A DNA stretch of 64,000 nt from positions 7,663,476 to 7,727,475 of the forward strand of contig CM022665.1 of NCBI GenBank assembly GCA_012295275.1. Direction: 5' to 3'. Shown in pieces: positions 1-11,599 of this stretch. Source of the DNA: Chrysomallon squamiferum. Taxonomy: Eukaryota > Mollusca > Gastropoda > Neomphalida > Peltospiridae. The position numbers were made by a program, and so were the translations under genes. Within the stretch, counting starts at the first letter, position 1; every line of letters starts with the position of its first letter. A model generated the notes under the pieces. The model did not search any database, was not told the DNA's origin, and saw only the letters and a list, made by a program, of their open reading frames with translations.

Positions 1-48
<48 letters not shown>

Positions 49-511
49 TGAAATATAATTTAAAAAGAATATCAAAATGGACACACACACACATGTAATA
101 CGATTATGTAAAATCTGTATTATATGTATTTTTTACATGCCTTTAACAAAACCAATACGATATTTTATATTTATGTAGCATAGTGTATACTATTATGATA
201 TTATGTCTAAATTCCATACCGCCGAATTTTATATAACTTGTAATTATAGTTATGATATGGTATCTTAAGCAAAAATCTCAACAAAAACTAAAATTAATTT
301 AAAGATATATATCCGATCTAAATATTTATCAGAATATTTTTCAATGATTAATCTAAAATCTCCGTTAGGAAACGAATAGATGAGCAACCTGCAGTGAAGT
401 AAATTTAGTTACAAACATTAATTTATTCTATTCTTGTCTTTCTTTTTTTTTTTTTTTCGTTTTTCTCTAAAAAAGAAAACGAAAACGAAGAAAGTTGTTG
501 TTTTTAAGAAG

Positions 512-546
<35 letters not shown>

Positions 547-600
547 AACTGTACTGACAGATTGATAGATCATTCCACGAACACGAATTGACAGAACATC

Positions 601-668
<68 letters not shown>

Positions 669-2206
669 AATATAAAGAAATATTTAACAGGAACAACAAC
701 AACAACAACAAAAACAATAATGACAACAACAGCAACACTAATAATAATAATAATAATAAATAAAATTTAAACTACGATATATTCATCTTTTCTTATTTGA
801 TTTTTCAGTGAACATGTTTTTTGCGTGGGGGTGGGGTGATGCTTAAATAATAGATCTTAGCTGTTATTGTAATTTAGAATGTCATTGAAATGCAGGAATC
901 TTCCCTGTTATTACCAACTGTTTGGTTAACATCGTTTGAATCTGTGAGAAACCATTTGTCAGCTTAAAGTATAATAAGAGAGCAGAGCGTAATTTCGTTG
1001 ACGCATCACAGCAGAAAACGTCCGCTGCAAGAAAATAATTTCAACAAAGAGAATAGATAATGGCTTTTTTCTATGCCTCCATGACAGTTAATTGCAGCGA
1101 GATTAGGCCTGCTTGCCACGGTATGCTGCGGTGCTCCCGATATCCTGGACAAATTAGCGAGACAAGAAGACACCGGTGTTCAAAATGGTTCACTTCGAGA
1201 TACTGTCATTTGTCTTCTTAAATAGAAACTTTTTACTAATTTGTCCTTATATCCGATACCGGAACAGGGGAATAGAATGACTCAGATTTTTTCTCGCTTC
1301 TTCGTGTAATTACAAAGGACTAAAGGAAAATAAATGATTCAATAAATTCCCTTGGTTAAGTTCTTGTAATACTTTTTTTTTTTTTTTTTTTTTTGTGGGG
1401 GGCTCTTTCTTTCTTTTTCTTTTTTAAATTTCTGAATCTATCATTCCAGCTTGAAATTAGATGGTTATATTTAGTTTCTTTGTTTATTACATCATAATTT
1501 TCATTACACACAAATGCACACATACACATGCGCAGCGCACAATACACCCACTAGGACGCACGTATGCAAAAGGCGAACTAATTTGATTATCTGATAAATT
1601 ATAACAGCCTAATGGTTAGCACAGATTTACTTTTGCCCGAAAAGTCGAGTCTTCAAACACAGAATGACAACTAAGCCGACGTAAAACGAATTCACATCAG
1701 ATAATCTTGTCACAAATATCTGCAGTCAATTATAGTGGAAATTAAAAAGTCAAGATAACTTTCTTTATTTTTATTTCGGTCAGTATATCATAACCGTAAT
1801 CCAGTTATAATAACGGGTTGTTTTTAATGACTCTTTGTATGTATGTAAGTAGGTAGGTAACTAGGTAGGTATGAAGGAAGATAGAAAGGTATATATGTGT
1901 TGTTGTTGTTGTTGCCGATGTTGATGTCGTGTAGCGGAAATCAATGCAATAAACATTTGATTACAAGATGAGTAACAGAGTTTGCACCTGCTTCTCTATC
2001 ACAGGCAAAATCTAAAGAAATCGAAAGTGTGTGATGTTTTTCATCACTCTGTTTAATAAAAAAAATGTGATTAATCATGCTATCAGGCGCTACAATATTA
2101 ATACTAATCTTCAGTATCTTCATTGCTGAATTAAAATGTTCTCTCTCTGTAGATAAAACAATCTGATAAACGAGAGTTTAATAGAAAATGAAAACTTTGC
2201 ACTTAC
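1..2206 (-). other. Intron 1 of the putative glutamate receptor gene (partial)
   Basis: This stretch follows the GTAAGT donor of the signal-peptide exon and reaches the window edge without a matching acceptor and coding exon. It holds an (AAT)n array at 1-46, poly-A at 512-544, (AAT)n at 600-666, poly-T at 1373-1394, a tRNA-like SINE relic near 1606-1660, and a more complex, GC-richer patch at about 1080-1310. No other coding sequence was recognised on either strand. Confidence 0.5.
1601..1665 (+). mobile_element. tRNA-derived SINE head relic
   Basis: The sequence GCCTAATGGTTAGC (1608-1620 region) resembles a pol III A box and D-arm. About 25 nt later AGTCGAGTCTTCAAAC (1643-1658) resembles a B box and T-arm with its TTCAA loop. 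Order and spacing are those of tRNA-derived SINEs. The acceptor stem does not pair and no CCA end or clear tail was found, so this is not a functional tRNA gene. The boxes are diverged, so it is probably an old copy. Confidence 0.4.
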
Positions 2207-2303
2207 CTATTTTAATTTCCTCCGGCAGACATCGCACACACTGCAGCAGGGAGAGGCATAGCAGGAAGTACGTAGCCAGCCTCCTCCTATGCCGGTGGGT
2301 CAT
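2207..2303 (-). CDS. First coding exon of a probable ionotropic glutamate receptor (AMPA/kainate-like), partial
   Basis: Read on the minus strand, an ATG at 2303-2301 opens 32 codons plus one base, ending at a consensus GTAAGT donor (2206-2201). The peptide starts with a basic n-region (MTHRHRRR), then a hydrophobic core (TYFLLCLSLL), then a Cys-containing c-region (QCVRC), and continues as LPEEIKI plus the first base of a Gly codon. That is a secretory signal peptide followed by 'LP-x-x-I-x-I-G', which is how the amino-terminal domain of AMPA/kainate-type glutamate receptors usually begins after cleavage; the next exon of those genes normally continues with G-L-F or similar. The start is well supported: A at -3, and an in-frame TAA (2348-2346) 14 codons upstream. 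The remaining exons would lie left of position 1, so ligand-binding and channel domains cannot be checked. Signal peptide plus spliced exon is seen directly; the receptor family is an inference from eight residues. Another receptor with a periplasmic-binding-like ectodomain is the main alternative. Confidence 0.6.
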
Positions 2304-2900
2304 GTTATAATCCTCAGGTGACGTTTTGTCTGTGTCCGTCCGTACTTAGTTCCTTGCGACATCTAGTACACACACCTCCAGAACAAGGTGATCATAAAAA
2401 GCATATTATTTATTAATATTAATTTTTTTTTTTTTTTTTTAAATAAAATAGATATATATTTTTTTTCTTTTCATTCACTGTATCCTCGGAAAAAAACTTG
2501 CAGCTACAAGTAATTCACAGTATATCCTTTTAAAAAACCACAGCAACTTTGATCCATTCTTGAAGATTTTTCTCACTGTGCCTTCAAAGAATCTCTTGCC
2601 ATCACTTATAACAGTGGAAATAATGTTGGATTAGATCCAGCGACTTGACAGCGGCATATCTAAAAGGACAATAAAACCATAATTAATTGATTCGCCAAAG
2701 TAAGCGAAGCGGTGCGGCTGTGCCACTGTTGCGACTCGCTGAACCATTCGCAGATGAGAGAAGTAAAGCATGCTTCCTCGATCGTAGTTGGACGCTGCTA
2801 CGCTAATAGGGCGAGTCCATTGAAGCGATTGGCAAACGCACCTTGTTACAGCAATTAGCACACGTGTAATATGTAAATATGTTAACCGACTGTTAACAGG
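2304..2900 (-). promoter_or_regulatory. Probable 5' UTR and upstream region of the putative receptor gene
   Basis: The region directly upstream of the receptor ATG on the minus strand is less repetitive and more GC-rich than its surroundings, apart from a poly-T/AT run at about 2424-2470. It contains stops in all useful frames, so no coding extension is likely. No clear TATA box or initiator could be assigned, and the transcription start site is unknown. A 76-codon open frame on the minus strand at 2631-2861 would be an upstream ORF if the 5' UTR reaches that far; it resembles nothing I recognise. Confidence 0.35.
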
Positions 2901-3837
2901 GAATATTAGAACAGATACATTAAAAAAAAAAAAAAACGGTGCCCTATCTATGATTTACGATTTAGAATTATAGATCGTCTTGAAAAGTCGCCATGCTTTA
3001 CAGTTTACAGCGACGCGTTTTGTCAGAGCTGGGAAATGTAATTATTCTCTTCCCTGGTTGCGGCCAGAAGCGTTTACTTTACTGTGATCAGCGTAATTAT
3101 ATGGATGCGTGCGTTTGTGCGTGGCATCGTTCACATCTGTGTGTATATTTATACGTGAAAGAAAAGAATAAAAAAATGAATAATACTAATATCATCATCA
3201 TTATCATCATCATCATTACTGTTTTTATTATCATTATAGCAGTCATTATAAGAAAAGGATAAAGAAGTAAAGAATGAAAACAAAATAAAGAAACATAAAC
3301 TCGTAACGGGAATGAAACGGTTATATATTCCAAACTATATTCTAACGATAACGACTGCAACACAGACACACAGCGCCACAGACACACAGCGGGTGTGCAC
3401 AATGTGCTGGAATGTGGTGGCTGGATATGCAGGTATCTTGAAGTGCGATTGAATGTCACTGCGCGACAAATGGAGGTTATTGGAAATTTTGGAAGCTCTT
3501 TTCAAAACAAGCGCTAGTTCGCGCATCCGGAACCAAATAGACTGAATTCTTCCGTGGGTTTTGTCTGTGTGTTACCTGCCCGTGCTGCTCGGGCTAGCAG
3601 AAGAGAGAATGGCTTCAGAAAACGTGATATTCATTCTTCAGATGGTAAACATTTGCGAGCGCTTTTTACGACTTAAAACTTACATAATGTCTTACGTTAA
3701 AAAACAATACGTAATTGTCTGTTTATTCATCCATCCATCTGTCTGCATAGCTTCTTTTTTTTTTTTCTTTTTTTTTTCAATGTTATTTGTTATTTTTGTT
3801 ATTCTTATTTATAATTGCTTCAGTTTTTAATTTTTAA

Positions 3838-3904
<67 letters not shown>

Positions 3905-4973
3905 ATGTTTACACATCCTTAAACTCGAAATATTATTCTGATGGATATATGGGAACACATTTCCTGTATAATACTAATGAGAAGAAGAAAAAGAAAAAAT
4001 AGTCCTTAGATAATAATTCTTCGTCTTGTTGTTGTTAAAAGGAATAAACGGGCGAACAGAGTGCGCTTAGATGAAGATTACAAATTTAAGACAATATTTA
4101 CAACAACAAAATGTTTGAGTGGAACACGTACTCGCTACGAAGCGTGACATTTAACACATTATCCTCATAGCAGCTCTGCTAATAAAATAAAAGTAATTTT
4201 TCAACCATTCTCAACACCTCTGGGACTTTCAGCAGAATATGACATTTTGCGAAAACCTTGGACTCGTTTTTCTTTGTTAGAAAGTTTTCATCAGCAGAGA
4301 TGTATATTGGTGCTGCTAATGACAAAGTCGACTTTAAGGCTTGTATTTAATCTCACTTGTCACAATGTTCGTTCAAATTTGCACTGAGGGTCTCGGAGAG
4401 TTCAAATTTGAATGATACTGTTTCTTTTAATGATATAATATTGCCTGTTATTATTGCTTAATCGCGGTAGCATGTTGCATGTTTCGTGTAAAAAAATAAT
4501 AATAATAAGTAGAAGAGAATAAAAGAAATCTGCTTGCGTTTCTTATTGATCGTAATCATTTCGGAATAATTTTATTTTCTTCTTCTTTTTTTTTTTTTTT
4601 TTTTTTTTTTTCGAATCATTATTTATAATTGCATTTTAAATTTTGCTAATCTTCCGAAAAGATGGAAAAAATAGAAGAAAACTGTACTTAAATATAAAAT
4701 ATATATATATATAACATTAATTTCCTAATTAATTTAATTAAATTAATCTTATCAGTGTGTTTTAAAGTTAATAACCATCACCAGTGTAATTTGTGACTGA
4801 TGTTTTAATGTCTAATTTTAAGCTGTAAAGTAAATATCAGTTATTAACTAATGATATCCCTCTTAATTAAAACTTTAAAAACATAAATCTGCTATACATT
4901 TTCCGGAGAAGACAGACTTAGTCTTCAGAACGGGCATACTTGGAAATTTCAGAAAAAAAAACCCTAGTCAAGC
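2901..4973. other. Intergenic, no gene recognised
   Basis: About 3000-3600 is fairly complex sequence with one (ATC/ATT)n patch at 3190-3240. From 3740 it becomes dominated by poly-T runs, a (TTA)n array at 3841-3871 running into poly-T to 3895, and poly-T at 4586-4611. Open frames here are short and resemble nothing I know. Confidence 0.6.
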
Positions 4974-5300
4974 ATGATCCACAGCCAACGGATAGATCAG
5001 AAAAAGAATCAGCATTTTAGGTCTGCATGGAGATATGAAAATCTAATGGATCATGTCAAAACATTCTGCAGAATTTACACAGAACGCTTCCCTCTTTGCT
5101 ATCACTATCACAGAAAAGGCCATCAGTTGAATGGATGCCACATAAAACAAAAGAGACCGAAATTGTGCGGGCATATCCAAATCTGGCGATCGAGAAGGTG
5201 CTGAGAATAACATAATTATTCTCTATGCAGGGTCACAGTCAGAAATCAGGGAATCTGTTTTCTGTTGCGTACAGGTTCTGGAATACAAAGCAACCTTTCG
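4974..5300 (+). mobile_element. Decayed BEL/Pao-like retrotransposon fragment (gag zinc knuckle and protease start)
   Basis: From 5097 a frame reads C-Y-H-Y-H-R-K-G-H-Q-L-N-G-C. It keeps the spacing of a CX2CX4HX4C retroelement zinc knuckle, but the second Cys is Tyr (TAT, one transition from TGT). It continues into a Cys/His-bearing stretch (CHIKQKRPKLCGH) and stops at 5204. A second frame, shifted relative to the first, opens at 5203 and reads IIILYAGSQSEI. This resembles the LL-D-S/T-G-S-Q core of BEL/Pao aspartic proteases, with the catalytic Asp replaced by Tyr. Knuckle followed by protease core is the order in BEL/Pao gag-pol. The frameshift and both key-residue losses mark it as dead. 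No LTRs or reverse transcriptase were recognised nearby. Confidence 0.45.
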
Positions 5301-5797
5301 AGACTGCTGTTACTATATATTTCGAAGAAGTCTTTACCTCCTCTCTCTTTTACTCCAAACACTGATCCCATCTACTGTAACACTAACCAGAACATCCCTG
5401 ACAAAATAATTTGACAACAAGGTGGGTAAACTAGTCACAAGCTGATGAAGAAAGCTGTATTAATATTTTATAATGTCGCCGACAAGAGGAAAGAACGATT
5501 ACTGCAATATAATAAAACAAAATCAATATTTAAAAATCAAATCAGCACGGTTATACTTGTCTCAAGGCACAATTAATTTCTCTCTGTTCCTTTTTTTTTT
5601 TTTTTTTTTTTTTTTTTTCTTCTGCTTCTTTGCCTTATTCAGTCGATTGCAATGGTGCATCGCTGGTGTTATTTATTTAAAACATTTATATTTTCTATCT
5701 AATTGGAAACGGATGACGCTCAGTGGGTGATGTCAAAATGAAAACAGTAAATTTCACGAACAGAGTTTGTTTTAGGGTGTACGAAAATGGCATGAAT

Positions 5798-5928
<131 letters not shown>

Positions 5929-6140
5929 ATATTTATGTATGTATATATATATATTAAAGGCTGGGAAATGTTATATTTTTTATGTGGTAAAAGTAAGTGA
6001 ATAGATTTCCCATGATGGCAAGTTATAAGACACGCCAAATTGTCTTATTTAGAAGACAAAAACGCGTATTTTGGTTTCTTATTAAACTATATCATCATCA
6101 TCACATCATAATTACTGTTATTACTTTTATTATAATTACT

Positions 6141-6152
6141 ACTGTTATTATT

Positions 6153-6184
<32 letters not shown>

Positions 6185-6222
6185 TATTTCTTTCTTTCTT
6201 TCTTTCTTTATTTATTTATTTA
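6141..6222. repeat. (TTTC)n / (TTTA)n microsatellite
   Basis: Tandem TTTC tetranucleotides from about 6151 are interrupted by TTTA and end in TTTA repeats near 6222. Confidence 0.93.
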
Positions 6223-6325
6223 CTTGCAGTTCTATTAAATTTTATTTATACTGAATTTTTTTCTTTCATCTTATAATTATTCTCAAAGGACATTATTCGG
6301 TCTCATATAATTATAAATTACTGTG

Positions 6326-6386
6326 TGATATGAAGTGCATACCACTTAGGAGACGACTTTCAATTATTTCAATGCACTTCATATCA
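6326..6386. repeat. Perfect 15-bp inverted repeat with 31-nt spacer
   Basis: TGATATGAAGTGCAT (6326-6340) is followed after 31 nt by its exact reverse complement ATGCACTTCATATCA (6372-6386). The arms are mixed sequence, unlike the surrounding simple repeats. It could fold as a hairpin in RNA, be the remnant of a short inverted-repeat transposon, or be a paired binding site. Extra pairing into the loop is poor, which argues against a standard microRNA precursor. Confidence 0.85.
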
Positions 6387-6390
6387 GCGA

Positions 6391-8600
6391 ATTAAGTATT
6401 AACTTTTAAAAAATCAGCAGCAATTTATACTTGTTCTATTATTTCTGTAATTTGTTAATTTTAATTTAATTTTTTGTTTTAATTTGTTTATTTATCATCA
6501 TGATATTTCTAATTATCATTCTTCTTTTTTCTTCTTCTTCTTCTTCTTCTTACCATCATCATCATCATTATCATTATTTAATGAAAAAAAAAAAATAGAA
6601 ATGAAGAAAGAAAATATGTTATGGATTTAAATATTAAATTCGTGACTGATAACTATAAACAGTTTATACAGACTTTTTGTTAACATTTAACTGTTAAAAT
6701 ATCGATGGCACCAAGGGAGATTAACATTAAAATGTGCTGTGGGCTTGAGTTCCCATGTTTACCGTGTTTCCGTGATTATAGACAGTTATACCGCGTTTTA
6801 GCGAAAACCCATCAACACAGAAACACTAAAATTTGATGGAAAGAAATCAGAAGTAATGAATTATTTCTTTTTCATGGTTACGTTTTATTTATTTATTTAT
6901 TCATTTATTTATTTATTTATTTGTTTGTTTATTTATTGATAATGATGATGATAACGCTGATGTGGCAATAATAAATATACGTTGCCATTAATTCTAATAT
7001 ATACTTTTCTATTTACTTACATATCTATATCTGTGTATACAGAAGTCAAGCGTGGAAATTTTTTTTTTTTTTTTTTTGTATCTTTTTTCTTTAACACAGA
7101 CAGAACTTCATTACTTAAATAACTGTCTCAAACTCAAGACGTATTGGACTGGGATAATAGTGAAATATACAAAGATTATCTTGTCCTAAGAGAAAAATTA
7201 ATTTCCTTGCTTTTGGACTCGGGCGTTGTCCTAATGTCTTGAAAACGCTTGTAATCCTAATACAAAAGTGTACAAAGCTTTATATGAGAATGAAAGCCAA
7301 AATGTGCCCGCTGATAATTCTCCAATACCTTTTTTCATTTTAACTCTATAACTGTCACTGTCTAAATACCGAAGCTTTCTTGAATTGTGATTAATGTTGT
7401 ACTGAAATGATGTCCAAGGTTTGCTGACTGATTTTTTTTTTTTTTTTTTGCAAACAAAAGTGTCTGCCCCAAACCAGCTATTTTAGATTTATAACGACGC
7501 TTATATAGAACTGAACAAAAAGAGTATTATTATTATGTGTGGATATTTTTGGTTTAGTCTGTAATTAGTTGTTTATCGTTGATTCTCAATTTCGCTCTCT
7601 CTCTCTCTATATATATAGTATTATATATACAAACATTCATAATTGATATTCAAGTCTTTTAACAATTTTAATCTCTATTTCAATCTCTCCCCACCCTCTG
7701 TTCCACTATTCTTCTGTGCTGTTTTCTTACTCTCCTATTCACCGCCAAACGGCAATAACCTCAACTGACTGATGGGCCCCAGACATCCTTTTCACACCGA
7801 AACTGTCACCAGTCCTCTCGATTAACATTAAAATATTTATCATATATTGATGTTACGAAGTTATCCGTTACTAAAACCGCAGTTTTGCACCAAGACATCA
7901 ATAGTGAATGAGTGTTTTCCAATTGTCTGCAAACTACAGCAAGAAGATAGTCCCATCCAACCGTGTGTCCGTATTGGTAACTCTAGAACCTGATCAGTAA
8001 CACGTCACTGTATTTCTATCTCAGCGCAATGAAGCATCACTCGGATTGTGGTGGGTTTATTTAACTTCATTGTTATGAATGCAGGTTACTTATAAATCGT
8101 GAATGATCAAATGGTGATGGCTAAATCGTTTTATTACGACAGAATTGTAAGTTATCAGTTCTGTTCAGTAATACGTTACGTACTTTTCCTCTGGCACAAG
8201 AACTGTGCTTTAATTTACAATTTGTTTTCTGTATAACCAGTAAAATGTTATAAATTCTGCATTTTACAACCATATCAGATGCCTTAATATAACTGGCTTT
8301 TTCATTTATGGGACACCTTCATGCATTTAACTTAGAGATTAATTTTTTTCTTCTTTCTTTCTTTCTTGATTTAGTTATCTGGAACACGATTCGGCTTTTC
8401 ACTTTCCTCGAACTCCGAACTTGTTTTTTTTGGCGTGTTTATAAGTATTATTCTTCTGACGTAAAAACGTTCATAGTGTATTTACTAAAACGTTATTTCT
8501 GATGTATTCTTTTCTAAACATTTTATTTCAATCATTCTGATACCGGGCCTGTTAAAAAGTATTTGTTAATGTAACGGCTTTTGATAACTAGTAATAACCA
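6391..8600. other. Intergenic, no gene recognised
   Basis: It contains (TTC)n at 6525-6550, (ATTT)n around 6885-6930, poly-T at about 7060-7078 and 7433-7450, and a short (CT)n/(AT)n at 7595-7620. About 6690-6840 and 7740-8060 are more complex. No coding exon or RNA gene was recognised. Confidence 0.6.
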
Positions 8601-8617
8601 CGATAAATTGTAGAATA

Positions 8618-8805
8618 ATGCTGTGACGTCATTACAAATCAAATTACGTTGCGGATCATTGTAATGACGTAGTCAAGTACTGTAATTACGTAGTTAATAT
8701 TGCTATGGCGCTGCATATCCCTGTAACTGTGCTGCAACGCATTTTTATGACGTCTAGAATAACTAACTGTAATGACGTTGGGATCACTGTAATGACGTCG
8801 TGGAT
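8618..8805. promoter_or_regulatory. Cluster of CRE/ATF-type TGACGT motifs in a diverged tandem repeat
   Basis: TGACGT occurs on the plus strand at 8624, 8665, 8748, 8773 and 8793. The first is the full palindrome TGACGTCA, and 8748 and 8793 are TGACGTC. Most copies sit in a repeated context of GGATCACTGTAATGACGT type, and further near-copies (GTAATTACGT, AAATTACGTT) lie between them. The repetition shows a decayed minisatellite. The CREB/ATF link is from the known consensus only; no promoter or gene was found beside it. Confidence 0.6.
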
Positions 8806-8839
8806 CACTACAGTTGTTTGTTTTACTGTCGATACACAA

Positions 8840-10560
8840 ACATCTATATAACTAGAAGAAACATTCTAGGTTGTATCAGTAGAAATACTGATCGGGATGG
8901 GGGTCCATCGTGCCATTGAGAAAATCGTTATCATTTCTGAGAGTAATGAAAGGAAATTATTGAAATGTAACTCTATAGCAAGGAGGAATAGTTTGTGGGA
9001 AAGACGAGAAGAAAAAGCAATTTCTCACTACATTGATTTCTGGTACTTTTTTTTTTTTTCTCTCTCTCCTTTTTCTTAAAGTTTCACATAAAGGAAAACG
9101 ATGCTTTTGAATATAAAATGACCAAAACAGTTACAAAGTGGATACTTTTTTACCCATTTTATTACTACTACTACTACTACTACTACTACTATTACTATTA
9201 CTATTATTATTATTTTCTTAAGGGAAAATGTAAAATAATAATAAAAACACTGATATGGAATGGAAAAGAGCAAAGAGATGCAAAATACACACGATATTTT
9301 GAAAGTGAAAAATATATCGACGAAATGGCCTCTGGGATTGCTTTATAATGGGCTGGTATCTGTTTTCTGGTTATAGTCTTTGCGTAATGAGTTTCATTTT
9401 CTAAGAAACATTATTGAAATTTTCAAATACTTTAAATATCATATTAAAATATGAACAGCAAATATCTTTAGTTTAAATACGTTATGATGAAAAGAATTTA
9501 CTGAAAATAAAAGTAAATTTTCTTTCCGTGTAAATAGCTTTTAATGACGAAAAAAAGTTAAAAAAATCAAAATGATTTGTTTCAAGAAATAGAACAATTC
9601 ATCGTAATGTCCATTAAAAATTTTGAGATAATTTTAAACATATTTTGTAAGAGGCAGCCTATGAACTTATTTTTTAATAATTTTATTTTTTTTTTTTTTT
9701 ACATTTTTGTTTGTTTTTTTGTGCAATTTGTAAACTACAGCCTTTATTTGGAATTGATTTCTGATAGTATTTATTATCTGCGTATGTATATCGATGGAAG
9801 GATGGACCGAAGGACGAGCAAACGAATAGACGGATAAATGGAGGCAGTCGTGTCTTTGTTCGTCTGTGTACGGCAATGGCAGACTGAAATCATAGGGTTT
9901 TGAGACCAAAATCTGCTCTAAACATTTCTCAAATGAAACTGTCAAAAATAGTTACAAGTGACATTGTAGTAGCTGTGACTCTGTATTCTTTAAACAATTC
10001 GTTACACAATTATTTTTTTTTTAATCCTTATTCATTTTGTTGTTTCTCAATGGTATTCGAAAAACGATTCGTTAACTTTTCTTTTGTAAATTCCTCCCTT
10101 CTTTCACTTTGACTGAAAAGTATAATACGATTAAACAGAACGATCTCTTTAGTGTGATATCGGAAGAATCTGTGGCTTTTTATTCCACTGGAAACTTCTT
10201 AAAGTCCGGCTGAGTTCGCTAAAGGTTCCTCTAATTGCTCTTGAATCCTTTCATTGATTGCTTTTTTTTTTTTTTTTTTTTGCTTCGTCAGAAAGAGACA
10301 GCTTCCATTGCGACTCTTGTACTCACTTTAATAACAGTTGCGTTACGGTTAAGTTAATATATTTTTTTAAAATTAGTTTTTAATTTTTTTTTTTTTTCTC
10401 TCTCGATTTTTTAAATTTTACTTTTAATTTCATACGCGGGTAAATGGTTTAAGTAGCCACCAGTTCTATTTTATAATATTATTCTCATATTTGTTCTTTG
10501 TGATGACATTCGGTTTAAAAAATAAATATATGGAACACGTTCTTTCAGATAAGTTTGGTT
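8840..10560. other. Intergenic, no gene recognised
   Basis: Apart from the TAC array at 9160-9216 and poly-T at about 9680-9700, 10261-10282 and 10386-10397, this is AT-rich unique sequence. A short, more complex patch lies at 10160-10255. Open frames are under 95 codons and not recognisable. Confidence 0.55.
9160..9216. repeat. (TAC)n/(TAT)n trinucleotide array
   Basis: TAC/CTA triplets run from about 9164 and become ATT triplets near 9200-9215. Both strands give low-complexity open frames (poly-Tyr on plus, poly-Val on minus). Confidence 0.93.
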
Positions 10561-10570
10561 TCCCCCTGAT

Positions 10571-10880
10571 TTTATTGTTGTTGTTTTTGCTGTTGCTATT
10601 ATTATTATTGGTAGTAGTAGTAGTAGAAATAGTAGTAACATTAGTAGCAGTAGTGGTAGTAGTTTCAGTAGTAGTAGTAGTAGTAGTTTAGTAGTAGTAG
10701 TAGTAGTAGTAGTAGTAGGAGCAGTAGCAGTAGTAATAGTGTAGTATTAGAGGTAATAGTGCTGGTAGCATCAGGAGAAGTAGTAGTTATGGCGGTGGTG
10801 GTAGTAGCAACTGTTGTAGTAGTAATAGCAAAAACAACAGTAGTTGGAGTAACGGTAGTCGTAGTAGTAGTTCAGAACTG
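10571..10880. repeat. Long imperfect (TAG)n/(GTA)n array
   Basis: TTG/TTA triplets from about 10574 pass into GTA/TAG triplets that continue with interruptions (GCA, ATA, GTG, ACA) to about 10870. It stays nearly in triplet phase over 300 bp, giving poly-Val frames. Similar arrays recur at 16310-16465 and 16985-17080, and their complement at 26925-27000. Confidence 0.9.
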
Positions 10881-11218
10881 GCGGCTTATATTTACTTTTC
10901 ACAAAATGTTTATATTATTATTATTATTTAAAATGTTTACATAAAAATTTAATCACAGTTTTTAGGTCATTCTGCGTCTGCTAAATACTTTTTTAAAAAT
11001 GATAGTTAACCTTGAGCAAGAACAACAGTATATCGTAAAGAACTCGTGCAACTGTCATTAAGCGAGTAATCGATTATAAATGTGCATTTTTTAAACGGTT
11101 TATGTCATTTGTGTTGTGTTTTCCTTTTCGTCTAAAAAAAGTATTTAATATATATATATATATATTATCTACACTAAATGATTTGTAACAAATGATATAC
11201 ATATACATAAATACATAA

Positions 11219-11282
11219 ATAGACAGACAGACAGACAGACAGATAGATAAATAGACAGACAGATAGATAGATAGATATATGT
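11219..11282. repeat. (GACA)n/(GATA)n compound microsatellite
   Basis: GACA tetranucleotides from 11221 alternate with GATA blocks up to about 11278. Similar compound arrays occur at 11855-11935 (degenerate), 27979-28070 and 32140-32250. Confidence 0.93.
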
Positions 11283-11399
11283 GGTAGGAAAGACATACGT
11301 AAATGGGAATTAATAAGTAAATCATGCTTTCAGTATTCAAGTAATTTTGTCACTTTTCTCATTAATAAGATATCAAATAATAACAATTTCTTGGACAAC

Positions 11400-11590
11400 T
11401 CGCTACAGCAGTATAATGAGGTTTTAATGAACGCTCGCTTAATCCGCATAGTATTTGGTGAAGCGCAATGGGGAAATAACTCAGGCAAACTTCGATTGTC
11501 AATAATTAATGGCCATTATGAATATGACAACTAATTGGCATTTGTTTACTTGCCATACTGCCCTTAGTAACTGTTGTGTGTGCAGAAACT
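11400..11590. promoter_or_regulatory. Low-repeat island with homeodomain/forkhead-like motifs (possible enhancer)
   Basis: A non-repetitive patch holds the perfect palindrome TAATGGCCATTA (11507-11518) directly after AATAATTAATGG, then CTAATTGG (11531) and TGTTTAC (11543-11549). TAAT-core and TGTTTAC motifs are known homeodomain and forkhead targets. It has stops in all frames and is not coding. Enhancer function is inference. Confidence 0.3.
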
Positions 11591-11599
11591 TACAAGAGA

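Noticed and set aside
418-738. 106-codon minus-strand frame rich in Leu, Phe and Ile
   Set aside because: It consists of poly-A and (AAT)n read on the opposite strand.
1601-1665. Functional tRNA gene
   Set aside because: A- and B-box-like sequences are present but the acceptor stem does not pair and the arms are degenerate; a SINE relic fits better.
6326-6386. MicroRNA precursor
   Set aside because: The perfect stem is only 15 bp and pairing does not continue into the 31-nt loop; kept only as an unexplained inverted repeat.
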